Part shown: positions 4,089-11,362 of the stretch, in pieces | How the letters are laid out: each line of letters opens with the position of its first letter | How positions within the stretch are numbered: the stretch's first letter is position 1 | NCBI GenBank assembly: GCA_023394955.1 | Contig: JAEWZY010000071.1 | Location: forward strand, 1-11,362 | Source: Bacillota bacterium | Lineage (GTDB): Bacteria; Bacillota; UBA4882; UBA8346 | Direction: 5' to 3' | DNA: 11,362 bases | Made by a program: the position numbers and the translations under genes | The notes under the pieces: model-generated | Database searches by the model: none | Told to the model about the DNA's origin: nothing | Seen by the model: only the letters and a program-made list of their open reading frames with translations

Positions 4089-4988
4089 ATGAAAACTAAA
4101 ATAACGCTTTTGATTGCGATATTCTTGTTGCTTTGGGCTAATCCGGCTTGGGCTGAAATTGATTCTGGTTTGAGTTTTGATTATCGAATTGATAATTTGC
4201 AATGGAACATTGCGGGAAACATCTACGGTTCAAACCCTAATATTTTATCAGAATTAACATGGACAAATTTAAACATTTATCAGTTCAACGGTTTTTTTAA
4301 AACAAATCTTGAAAATGGCTGGTTTTTATATGGCAACTTAAAATATGGCATTATAACGAGCGGTCAAAATCAAGATTCAGATTATTATGGTTATAATCGA
4401 ACAAATGAGTACTCTAGATCAAACAATGACACAAACGATGGCAACACCCTTGATCTTTCCGGAGTATTAGGATTTTATTTAATCCAAAAGCCGACTTTAA
4501 TTATTGCCTCGGCACTAGGCTATTCTTGCAATCAACAAAATCTCGTTATGACTAATGGATATCAAACAATCCCCAACACAGGAACTTTTTTAGGACTTCA
4601 TAGTACATATGAAACCGAATGGTCCGGTCCTTGGGTTGGGATTAACTTGGAAAAAAGTATAAGTTCTGAGTTTAGATTGTATAACGCTATCGAATATCAC
4701 CAGATGGACTATAACGCTAAAGCGAACTGGAATCTGAGAACCGATTTGCAACATCCAGTCAGTTTTAAGCACATAGCAAACGGTGAAGGTTATACACTAA
4801 GCGTCGGAATCGATTATTTATGTAAAAACCATACAGCAATCCGTTTCAAAGTTGATTATCTAGACTGGAAAACCGATCCCGGTGTCGCCAAATATTATCA
4901 TTCTAATAATTCATTAGGCTACACGCAACTTAATGAAGTAAAATGGGATTCCACCACTTTTTCAATTGCAATGATTAAATCTTTTTAA
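4089..4988 (+). CDS. Omptin-like outer-membrane beta-barrel protein
   Basis: 299 aa from ATG 4089, with AAAGGAG ten bases upstream; a TTG at 4083 is only four bases from that site and less likely. A signal peptide (residues 1-22, cleaved after NPAWA) precedes a mature part of amphipathic strands rich in Tyr, Trp and Asn, ending in Phe299, the usual signal for barrel insertion. Strand pieces resemble omptins: LSELTW (53-58), DSD (96-98, where omptins have an Asp-x-Asp pair), GPWVGINLE (180-188). The second catalytic pair (Asp-x-His) is not seen near EYHQMDYNAKANWNLR, so a non-proteolytic relative is more likely. The gene is AT-rich, and its stop overlaps the convergent fibre gene's stop. In a prophage such proteins can alter adhesion or phage adsorption; that is inference. 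Confidence 0.7.
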   Translation: MKTKITLLIAIFLLLWANPAWAEIDSGLSFDYRIDNLQWNIAGNIYGSNPNILSELTWTNLNIYQFNGFFKTNLENGWFLYGNLKYGIITSGQNQDSDYYGYNRTNEYSRSNNDTNDGNTLDLSGVLGFYLIQKPTLIIASALGYSCNQQNLVMTNGYQTIPNTGTFLGLHSTYETEWSGPWVGINLEKSISSEFRLYNAIEYHQMDYNAKANWNLRTDLQHPVSFKHIANGEGYTLSVGIDYLCKNHTAIRFKVDYLDWKTDPGVAKYYHSNNSLGYTQLNEVKWDSTTFSIAMIKSF

Positions 4989-5812
4989 ATATAATAACCC
5001 TCCAAATATATTCGACAAATAGGGAATTTTCCACTCACAACACCAGAGCAAAAATTATTAAGCTGAAATCTTTTGTTTGAATCAACCGGCACATCTGCAA
5101 TGTTACAGGCTTGTTGATAATGTTCTTCCCCTTTAACTAAAAGCGAAGCCGCACAACAGTATGCGATTTCTCCAAAAGGGGTTTCGCTGTTATATTTTCT
5201 TACTTTAACGGCAGCGGTTTGAAAATTGGAATCATTAGACTGTAATTGCAAGAAAATACCTATTCTTATTCCTTTGATGTTGCTAGGCAAAGAATCTAAT
5301 TCCGTCCAAATTAAGCTAGTTCCGCTTCCTGTAGGCCCAACGGACTGTGTCGAATAGAACATATTGTTTAAAATAGCTATTCCTGCAAACGGAGCTTCAT
5401 GAACAAAATAGTAAAATCCAGCACTAGGAGGAGGTCCGGTTACAGCACTCTCCGCACTCCCCGCATGAGTCGCCTCTTTAATCGTCACTCCATCCGCTTC
5501 AAAAATATCCACAATAGCATGACCGTTGATGTTGGTGGTGACGTTGGTAGCGTTTAGGGCATTTGCAGCCGTTGCCGCATTAGTCAAAACTTCCCCCGTT
5601 GCCAAATCCATAAACCCAATCCAACCATCATTGGCTAAATTCCGGATTTTTAAGACATTATTCGCGGTATCCGCCCACCTCATTATGGGATAAGTGGTAG
5701 CCGGAGGGGTGGAACCGGAAAAATCGGTCACCACCGCCTCGAAGGCCGCTCTGATCCTTTGTTCCACTTCCAGTCCAGTTCCGTCCGGAATCGTAATCTC
5801 CGCTTGACTCAT
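4985..5812 (-). CDS. Phage tail-fibre/receptor-binding protein
   Basis: 275 aa, start ATG 5812 with TTAGGAGG at ideal spacing. The N-terminal block STPPATTYPIMRWADTANN followed by LKIRNLANDGWIGF (about 33-67) is a familiar module of phage tail-fibre N-termini. A low-complexity Ala/Thr/Asn stretch (76-100) leads to a distal domain with PFAGIAILNN, CCAASLLVKG and a final RIYLEGYYI, the kind of beta-rich tip seen in short fibres. It follows the J-like gene by 37 bases, as fibre genes usually do, and likely binds the host surface. Base composition shifts: the 5' third is GC-rich like the tail genes, the 3' two-thirds are AT-rich, which suggests swapping of the tip. Its TAA (4985-4987) overlaps the TAA of the convergent barrel gene. 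Confidence 0.75.
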   Translation of the reverse strand: MSQAEITIPDGTGLEVEQRIRAAFEAVVTDFSGSTPPATTYPIMRWADTANNVLKIRNLANDGWIGFMDLATGEVLTNAATAANALNATNVTTNINGHAIVDIFEADGVTIKEATHAGSAESAVTGPPPSAGFYYFVHEAPFAGIAILNNMFYSTQSVGPTGSGTSLIWTELDSLPSNIKGIRIGIFLQLQSNDSNFQTAAVKVRKYNSETPFGEIAYCCAASLLVKGEEHYQQACNIADVPVDSNKRFQLNNFCSGVVSGKFPICRIYLEGYYI

Positions 5813-5849
5813 TGATAATTCCTCCTAATTTTTTATTGTTTAATAATGA

Positions 5850-8800
5850 TTAATAACCCTTCGCCAACCAGTTAATGGTCCTTCCGACCACATTCGTATC
5901 ATTGATGACTTGCACCCGGAAACCATCTTCCGTCCGTCCCAGAACTTTAATAAAATCGTTCGGTTCGGCTTCCAATAAAGTAATCTGCACATTCGGCACC
6001 GTATGGAACGGCCGGTCGTAATTCACTTCCGTCTCCGTTTCGCTCGTTCCTTTCTCCGTTTGGCTGGTCCCGGTATCGATCCGGTCCGGCATATCGATAA
6101 CATAGGTGAAACTCTGTAACCCCGTGGTGATTTCGGGATCAAAACTGCTCAAAATTATCTTGAACTTGAACTTCCGCCCCACATAAGTGCCGGGGACGAA
6201 GGTCCGCCAGTCTCTGAAGTTTCCGTCATCCCCGGCCAGGGCGAATTGCAACTCGGCGCTTCCATACGCGCCGTAATCACCCGCCACGGTTGCCAGGGAG
6301 GAAACCTGGGCGACCTCAGAGAACAAAGCGCCCGGTTTGTCCATGAAAACTTCATAGTTGGCATAGATGTTACAAGGCTCACTCACTCCGAGATCGACAA
6401 TATTGCTTGTCGGGATCTCATACTCCCCGGATGGTTGGATCACCCCGAAATCGCCCTCTTCGGGCGGAATATCGCCGATAAGCAAAACCACCTGCTCCGT
6501 TCCGTAAAAAACAGCCGCCGCTCCGCCGGAAAGCGTTCCTTGCCAGCCATCAATCTTCTCGTCGTGGCTGACCAGAACATTGGAGGTCAACTCGGCTCCG
6601 GTGATCGCCAGGCCGGTCGGGTTCTGCGAGTAGATCCCGCCCCACCGGGCCGCGATCCAGTATAGGCCGTCGCCCAGAGTTTGATATTTGGTGTCGGTGG
6701 TCCGGCCCAGGTATTGTGAATTGCTCCAGGTAAGCCCTTTCCGGATCTCATAATCAAGCGGCCGGAAATCAAAGACCGGGTCCCAGGTCAGCCAAGTCCG
6801 GGCATTCTGGTAATAAGAACGCAGGTTAGTAACGTCTCCGGGAGGATCGAGACCCTTCAGGTCATACTCGATGGTAACCGGAGACAGATCGTATCCGAAG
6901 ATATCCGTGGCAATCACTGTAATTTTATGAATTCCGGGAAAGTCGGCCTGGTATGAGAACCCGGTTTCATGCATGCCGGTTTTTCCCACCTGTTTGCCGT
7001 TGACCAATATCCGCGCCCCGAAACAGCCTCCCCGTGGCGGGTCCCAGGCCAGATCCACCCAAATCCGGAAGTTTTCATCAGGCCGTTCGTTCGCTTTCAG
7101 GTTTCGGATCGCCGGAGCCGGAACCGTATAATCAATCACCGGGATCTCCTCCGCCTCCGTATAAACCTCCGCCACATACTCAAGGGCGGTAATCTTGCGG
7201 CGGAAGTCCCCATCCCGGGAGATACTGAGCACCCGGAAGGGTTTGGCCACTTTAGCGACCTCGCCGAAAGAATATAAGTCAAATTCTTCCGGAACCACAT
7301 CAAAATCCGTGGTCAAAGTCAAGTTGTCTGTCTCCGTTGTCTCCGGTACTTGCGCCACGGATTTGGTCACCAATGTGTCATCTTGCAAACGGACCATTAT
7401 TTGATAGTTCGTATCGGGTTCTAATACCACTTTTTTATCAAGCATAACCGTGTTAAGCGTCGCCGCAATCACCCGGCCGCCGGCACCCCAATGCGGAACA
7501 TCATGTTGGATCAGGACCACATCTCCGATGGTACAGGCGATGGCGTCGATGTCCGCCGACCAGGAACAAGTCCTGGTCAAATATTTATTTAACCGTAACC
7601 GGTACATTCCCTCACGATAGGCTTGTTTGTAATCGGTACAACCGTAAAGGGTAATCTGGGTCGGGTTCAGGATCGCGGAACCTTCATCAATTCCATCGGC
7701 ATAGACCGTTACCGTATCCCGTTGGTAATTCCTTTCTTTATTGAAGAAGGTGACCTCAATCGCGGTGGCCCGGTCCTTGGCGTCCGTGAATTCTTCACTG
7801 AACGAATCCAGTCCGATATTGGAGACATTAAACAATTGGACCGGATCACTGGCTTGATCACAAATACAACTGTATCTGGTTCCTTTGATAATGACTTTGC
7901 CACGACCGATCTCCTCAATCGGTTTCAAGGCGTCCCAAAGATTGGCGGCCCTATCGATTAAGATATTGACTTCACAGCGCTTAGCGCCGTTGATTTCCTC
8001 GTCGCAGAAGTTCGCCCACTCCTGAAACGCGCGATAATCAATGCGGGATGCGGGGACTCCTTCGACTATATGCTCCACTACTCCGCTCCCAAGATTTTTC
8101 AACTTCTTACAACGATGAATCAGATCGTAACAAGCCCAGGCCGGATTGGTAGCTACTTTTGGCTGGTACTCTGCCGCATCCGGGTTCCAAACCCAAACTT
8201 GGGAACGAGTCTGTTCCCAGGTAATCGTCGGCATTCCTCCGGATAGTTGATCAGTAGCCAGCGCTTTGATTCCCAACAATACTTTATTCGGCCTTTCAAA
8301 ATCATCGTAAATGATCGCCGTCAACCCCGCCCAGTTGACTTTATTGATATACCGATCCCCGTTACCCGAACGGTACTCAATTTTACACCGGACATCGTAT
8401 TGGTTCGGGTCGATATGATCCACCCGGTAGGTTCTGCGGAATGGTTTATTCTTTGCTTCCCTAAGTTCCAGAAAATCATTCTCATAACTTATTTCCGTTA
8501 AATTATTCGGGACTGATCCGGAGACCGTGACCACTGTCTTTTGATAGTTGGGATTTTTATAACTGCAATCTTCTTCATCATAGAGATATTTTCGTGTATC
8601 ATAAAAGCAATTGTAAACGGTAACTTCGCTGGGACCACCGTTGTAAACCAAGGTAATCCACTTACCGGTAGGAAAGTGATTAATGAAATCACCGTTAACA
8701 GCGAAGGAGTTCGCTTCAACGCGGCTAGCGGGATAGTTCCAATGGTCGATAAATCTGATCGGGTTTTGCCATCCCGTCCCGGAAATTTGATATTCCGCAA

Positions 8801-9743
8801 TCAGCCTTATTATGGTAGTGTCCGGACTACCATCGTTTTTCATATAGTACAAACCACCGGGAAACTCCAGGGTTAGCTCCAATCCTTCCGCGACATCGCC
8901 GTTGATAGTTCTTTCCGTCCAATCTTCGACCACCTCGGCTCCTACGGTCTGGTCGTAAAAGGTGTCGTTAAAATTTGGGATTACCGTTTGGTCATTCAAA
9001 CCTAACCTTTTATCTATCCCGATGTCCTTATAATTCCCGATTGAGTTATCATTAAGCAAAATCCCGTCAATACTATTAACCGGCCCTTCGCCACCGCACA
9101 ATAAAACGTTCAAATACTGTTTCTCGCCGTCGCTGGTAAGATGTTGGGCGACAATTTGTCCGGCGGTCCGGATGGTCCCGAAGGTAATCGGCACCACATT
9201 TCCCTGCCCCTGCATCGACTGGATCGGTCCCCAGCCGTAGGTCGAACTTTGGTTCATTGAACCAGTTTCCGGTAAATCCGGTTCCGGCGGCGGAAACCAG
9301 TGGGATAAAATCTGCCCTCCTACATACTGAGTTCCCATTGCCGCCATACTTGCCCAAAAACTCCATCCTGAAGCCGCCGCAAAATTGGCGGAGCCTACTA
9401 GAAACGAACCCCCCATAGCCATTGACCCAACCCCCATGGTCACCATTGATAAGGCGATGGTCGCCACCATACTCAGGATGTTCTTCTTACCACCGCTACT
9501 CCCACCGCAGACCAATGGACAGACGGCAATGAAATCCCCCGGATAGGGGATGAGCTTATTGTATTCTTCCTCAGGCACAATCCAGCCGTTATGGCTAATC
9601 ACTACATCAGTATCTGCTATCAGCACACCTGTCCGGACATAATGAAAAACAGGCTCCTCCGGGATATGAGTCACCTGTTTAATCTCCCGTTCGTTGATGT
9701 TAAAGGGGTTTTTAATTATTACTACCGTTATTTGATTATTCAT
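5850..9743 (-). CDS. J-like tail tip / host specificity protein
   Basis: 1297 aa, starting ATG 9743 just one base after the previous stop, with GGGGTGG upstream. About residues 1-75 are a soluble domain; 79-140 hold a Gly-rich hydrophobic stretch (CGGSSGGKKNILSMVATIAL) like that of lambda-type I proteins and J N-termini. SMQGQGNVVPITFG near 185 begins the J core, which continues through the tail-hub region (WDALKPIEEIGRGKVIIKGT near 610; IACTIGDVVLIQHDV near 735). From about 875 two fibronectin-III-like modules follow (VPAPAIRNLK, then LDPPGDVTNLRSYY). The end, FHTVPNVQITLLEAEPNDFI to INWLAKGY, is a small beta module common in such proteins. It forms the tail tip that contacts the receptor and opens the DNA channel. 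No separate I gene lies between it and the K-like gene. Confidence 0.9.
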   Translation of the reverse strand: MNNQITVVIIKNPFNINEREIKQVTHIPEEPVFHYVRTGVLIADTDVVISHNGWIVPEEEYNKLIPYPGDFIAVCPLVCGGSSGGKKNILSMVATIALSMVTMGVGSMAMGGSFLVGSANFAAASGWSFWASMAAMGTQYVGGQILSHWFPPPEPDLPETGSMNQSSTYGWGPIQSMQGQGNVVPITFGTIRTAGQIVAQHLTSDGEKQYLNVLLCGGEGPVNSIDGILLNDNSIGNYKDIGIDKRLGLNDQTVIPNFNDTFYDQTVGAEVVEDWTERTINGDVAEGLELTLEFPGGLYYMKNDGSPDTTIIRLIAEYQISGTGWQNPIRFIDHWNYPASRVEANSFAVNGDFINHFPTGKWITLVYNGGPSEVTVYNCFYDTRKYLYDEEDCSYKNPNYQKTVVTVSGSVPNNLTEISYENDFLELREAKNKPFRRTYRVDHIDPNQYDVRCKIEYRSGNGDRYINKVNWAGLTAIIYDDFERPNKVLLGIKALATDQLSGGMPTITWEQTRSQVWVWNPDAAEYQPKVATNPAWACYDLIHRCKKLKNLGSGVVEHIVEGVPASRIDYRAFQEWANFCDEEINGAKRCEVNILIDRAANLWDALKPIEEIGRGKVIIKGTRYSCICDQASDPVQLFNVSNIGLDSFSEEFTDAKDRATAIEVTFFNKERNYQRDTVTVYADGIDEGSAILNPTQITLYGCTDYKQAYREGMYRLRLNKYLTRTCSWSADIDAIACTIGDVVLIQHDVPHWGAGGRVIAATLNTVMLDKKVVLEPDTNYQIMVRLQDDTLVTKSVAQVPETTETDNLTLTTDFDVVPEEFDLYSFGEVAKVAKPFRVLSISRDGDFRRKITALEYVAEVYTEAEEIPVIDYTVPAPAIRNLKANERPDENFRIWVDLAWDPPRGGCFGARILVNGKQVGKTGMHETGFSYQADFPGIHKITVIATDIFGYDLSPVTIEYDLKGLDPPGDVTNLRSYYQNARTWLTWDPVFDFRPLDYEIRKGLTWSNSQYLGRTTDTKYQTLGDGLYWIAARWGGIYSQNPTGLAITGAELTSNVLVSHDEKIDGWQGTLSGGAAAVFYGTEQVVLLIGDIPPEEGDFGVIQPSGEYEIPTSNIVDLGVSEPCNIYANYEVFMDKPGALFSEVAQVSSLATVAGDYGAYGSAELQFALAGDDGNFRDWRTFVPGTYVGRKFKFKIILSSFDPEITTGLQSFTYVIDMPDRIDTGTSQTEKGTSETETEVNYDRPFHTVPNVQITLLEAEPNDFIKVLGRTEDGFRVQVINDTNVVGRTINWLAKGY

Positions 9744-9744
9744 T

Positions 9745-10134
9745 TTACCACCCCGGTTTATAAAATCCTTCGACCACTCTTTTCCAATAAGGATGGTCTA
9801 AAGGTTCAACACAAACCCCGGTTTTTTCCCGGGCATGAATAAAACGACCGGAGCCTAAATAGACTCCGGTATGATTGCAGAAAACAGCCTCATTAAACCT
9901 AACCACCACCAGTGCCGGGACCGGAATGTCATTTTGGACTCTAATCCAATACTTCCGATTTTCCCGGTAGGTCTGGTCGATCCGGCTGGCTTCCCGGCAC
10001 GACACTTGGTAGTCCGGGACGATCATGTCGTATCTCCGAAAAACCTCACAAACCAGCCCCCAACAATCATAAGCGTCCGGCCCGCGCCCGCCGTCCCGGA
10101 ACTCTTTTCCCAACAGATCATTGATTTGAGGCAT
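9745..10134 (-). CDS. NlpC/P60 tail-tip cysteine peptidase (lambda K-like)
   Basis: 129 aa from ATG 10134 (MPQINDLLGKEF), chosen because GGTGG sits six bases upstream; a longer frame from 10239 would lie deep inside the L-like gene. DCWGL supplies the nucleophile Cys24, NHTGVYLG the base His88, and GRFIHA His100, the three catalytic positions of NlpC/P60 peptidases, which cleave peptidoglycan stem peptides. In phages this domain sits at the tail tip and helps the tail cross the wall. Lambda K also carries an N-terminal Mov34-like domain; that is absent here, and the length fits the NlpC-only form. It overlaps the end of the L-like gene by 17 bases and abuts the J-like gene, so the three are co-translated. 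Confidence 0.88.
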   Translation of the reverse strand: MPQINDLLGKEFRDGGRGPDAYDCWGLVCEVFRRYDMIVPDYQVSCREASRIDQTYRENRKYWIRVQNDIPVPALVVVRFNEAVFCNHTGVYLGSGRFIHAREKTGVCVEPLDHPYWKRVVEGFYKPGW

Positions 10135-10732
10135 AGATACCACCCGGCAAGGCCGGTTCCCCCCCGAAACGCTTTGAGTTATCTCTCGCCCGGCAATCGG
10201 CAAGGGTTTTGTTGCAGGACGAAAATCCTGTACCCGCATATCCGCATTTGATACCTTTAAATTTATACGGGCAAAAATCTTTCAAATAACGGTTCGGCGG
10301 TATGCGCAGATTGGTGGTGAAATCCCCGCTCAAGTTGAAAGTTACCCATTGAACGTCAGCGCTCACCGATTGCACCGCAAAGGTCTCTTCAATCTCCGGG
10401 TCGGTTTGATCCAAATGTTCCGAATGAACTACTCTCAGGATTACCGTCGCGCCGACTCCACCATTACTTTCCTCCAAATACTGCTGGACAACGCCGGTAA
10501 TGTTGGAAACTTTCAAACTAACCTTGGGGAGCTCTTTGCCGTCCTCAAAGACATCTCCGATTTGAAACGGAAAACCAATCCATTCAGATCCGTTCCAACT
10601 GACGTTTTCATTATTATGAACCACTCTGATCACTATCTCCGGCGTCACTTGAATTTCCAGGAGAATTAACCAAACGCCGGTTGATGCTATTTTGTTTTTT
10701 TCCAAAATCGCGGCTAATGATAGCTCCTGCAT
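10118..10732 (-). CDS. Lambda L-like minor tail protein with four conserved cysteines
   Basis: 204 aa, ATG 10732 preceded by GGGAGG at six-base spacing. The N-terminal two-thirds are beta-rich (WNGSEWIGFPFQIGDVFEDG, then LKVSNI near 73-78), followed by NLRIPPNRYLKDFCPYKFKG and a Cys cluster: Cys154, Cys163, Cys173 and Cys180, then RFGGEPALPGG. This four-Cys C-terminus is typical of the lambda L family, where it holds an iron-sulfur cluster in the tail-tip complex. Position between M-like and K-like genes supports it. It should be part of the initiator at the end of the tail, bridging the tape-measure end and J. Confidence 0.85.
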   Translation of the reverse strand: MQELSLAAILEKNKIASTGVWLILLEIQVTPEIVIRVVHNNENVSWNGSEWIGFPFQIGDVFEDGKELPKVSLKVSNITGVVQQYLEESNGGVGATVILRVVHSEHLDQTDPEIEETFAVQSVSADVQWVTFNLSGDFTTNLRIPPNRYLKDFCPYKFKGIKCGYAGTGFSSCNKTLADCRARDNSKRFGGEPALPGGIYASNQ

Positions 10733-10772
10733 TGAATACCTCCCTTTTCAAATATCGAGGCCATGATTCTTC

Positions 10773-11120
10773 CTATACCTGGCCGATGGAACAATCCCCG
10801 GACCAAATCCTCGGTGCGATTTGTTTAAAGGAACTCTTTGCGATGAACCGGACCTCATAGGTCTCACCGGTCATCGGATGAGTCCAATTAAATGAAGCGC
10901 TTTTACCTTTCACGGTTTCCCGCCAAAATAACATCAAAGCCTGATAATCTTCCTCGGTCATCGCCGTCCAATTTAAGGTCCATTTGCCCCTTGATCTGGT
11001 AAATCGGGCCCGGCTTTGTTCAATGCCATCTTCAAACCCGGCGCTAATCCCCACGTCTTCCCAGTCTTCCTCTAATGGAAATGATGGTGGGGCTATATTT
11101 GGAAATGGTTGTAACGACAT
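10773..11120 (-). CDS. Minor tail protein, lambda M-like
   Basis: 115 aa, ATG 11120 six bases after the tape-measure stop; GAGGGGG inside that gene's end serves as ribosome site. The sequence has the shape of the M family: a short start, GFEDGIEQSRARFTRSRGKW (28-47), a strand pair WTLNWTAM, a helix MTEEDYQALMLFWRETVKG, then SFNWTHPMTGETYEVRF and a final beta part. The W-T-x-P motif after a 'F.. .. G' helix is characteristic of minor tail proteins that cap the tail-tip ring. Order tape measure, M, L, K, J matches lambda-like phages. The assignment is by pattern and context. Confidence 0.75.
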   Translation of the reverse strand: MSLQPFPNIAPPSFPLEEDWEDVGISAGFEDGIEQSRARFTRSRGKWTLNWTAMTEEDYQALMLFWRETVKGKSASFNWTHPMTGETYEVRFIAKSSFKQIAPRIWSGDCSIGQV

Positions 11121-11126
11121 CTTTGA

Positions 11127-11362
11127 TTACCCCCTCGACTTTACTACATCACGAAGCCCGCCGACATTGCGACTCAAAGCGTCCAGCCAGACCCCGACCA
11201 CATATTGTTGACCGTCAAATTTCGACTCTTGCCTGGCGCTGACTTGCTGTCCGGTATTGTTAATCACATTGACTGTCACTTGCGGGGCTACGTTCACAAC
11301 CCCTGCTTGTCCGGCTAAGGTATGATTGGGAATGATCGTGCCGCTGACCCGCGGCACAAAAA
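11127..11362 (-). CDS. C-terminal end of tail tape-measure protein (partial)
   Basis: The frame is open to the right edge and ends at TAA 11127-11129. The visible 78 or so residues include NVAPQVTVNVINNTGQQV and ESKFDGQQYVVGVWLDALSRN with NVGGLRDVVKSRG at the end. 'VNVINNTG.QV.A...E' followed by a 'DG..YVV.V.LDA..RN.GG' block is the standard C-terminus of tape-measure proteins. These set tail length and are ejected during infection. A GTG at 11357 is an internal codon rather than the true start, which lies beyond the window. It heads the visible tail operon, with the next gene six bases away. Confidence 0.75.
   Translation of the reverse strand, partial: FVPRVSGTIIPNHTLAGQAGVVNVAPQVTVNVINNTGQQVSARQESKFDGQQYVVGVWLDALSRNVGGLRDVVKSRG

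Noticed and set aside
4985..5812. Diversity-generating retroelement target at the fibre end
   Set aside because: No reverse transcriptase, template repeat or near-identical copy of the fibre 3' end is present in the window.
6246..6665. Plus-strand ORF of 139 aa, and other ORFs inside the J-like gene
   Set aside because: All lie opposite or out of phase within one continuous 1297-aa frame with recognisable J features; the Arg/Pro-rich composition is typical of shadow frames.
9871..10251. Plus-strand ORF of 126 aa opposite the K- and L-like genes
   Set aside because: Overlaps two well-supported minus-strand genes and shows no start signal or family pattern.

Overview
This window looks like the late, tail-and-lysis end of a siphovirus-type prophage, read mostly on the minus strand, with an AT-richer accessory cassette inserted on the plus strand. 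There is no rRNA, tRNA, integrase or terminase in view. The host is best guessed as a diderm bacterium. The tail tip is of the lambda M-L-K-J kind, and the cassette encodes an outer-membrane beta-barrel with a terminal Phe. The strong AAGGAGG ribosome sites, BRO-N antirepressor, XhlA-like protein and Peptidase_G2-type fibre point towards phages of Firmicutes, so an outer-membrane-bearing Firmicute would fit. That is inference only.

Layout from right to left on the minus strand: the C-terminus of a tape-measure protein (runs off the window), an M-like minor tail protein, an L-like tail-tip protein with four C-terminal cysteines, a K-like NlpC/P60 hydrolase, a 1297-residue J-like tail-tip/host-specificity protein, and a tail-fibre protein. 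These are packed with tiny gaps or overlaps and form one operon. Its last stop codon overlaps that of an oppositely oriented gene.

From 3126 to 4988 lies a plus-strand 'moron'-like cassette: an excellent promoter (TTGACA, 17 bp, extended -10 TATCCT), a 49-residue ribbon-helix-helix-like protein, a ClpP-fold peptidase with a complete Ser-His-Asp triad, a signal-peptide-only remnant, and an omptin-like outer-membrane protein. A strong minus-strand intrinsic terminator sits just outside the cassette at 3067-3114.

From 3038 leftwards the minus strand holds a damaged region: a BRO-N antirepressor broken by an apparent 5-nt deletion, joined out of frame to a fibre fragment with 15/17-residue SQINAS repeats; a Peptidase_G2-like fibre C-terminus one base out of frame with those repeats; an XhlA-like lysis protein whose membrane tail is out of frame so that it now fuses to the endolysin; an M15 peptidase endolysin; and a membrane-anchored protein of unknown function. 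Two short plus-strand ORFs (2-302) meet the last gene head-on at a perfect 15-bp hairpin and may mark the edge of the prophage.

The tail genes would build the distal tail, the lysis genes would release virions, and the plus-strand cassette would be expressed independently, perhaps in the lysogen, to alter the cell surface or protein turnover. The cluster of single-base disruptions at homopolymers means either prophage decay or uncorrected sequencing errors; the sequence alone cannot separate these.
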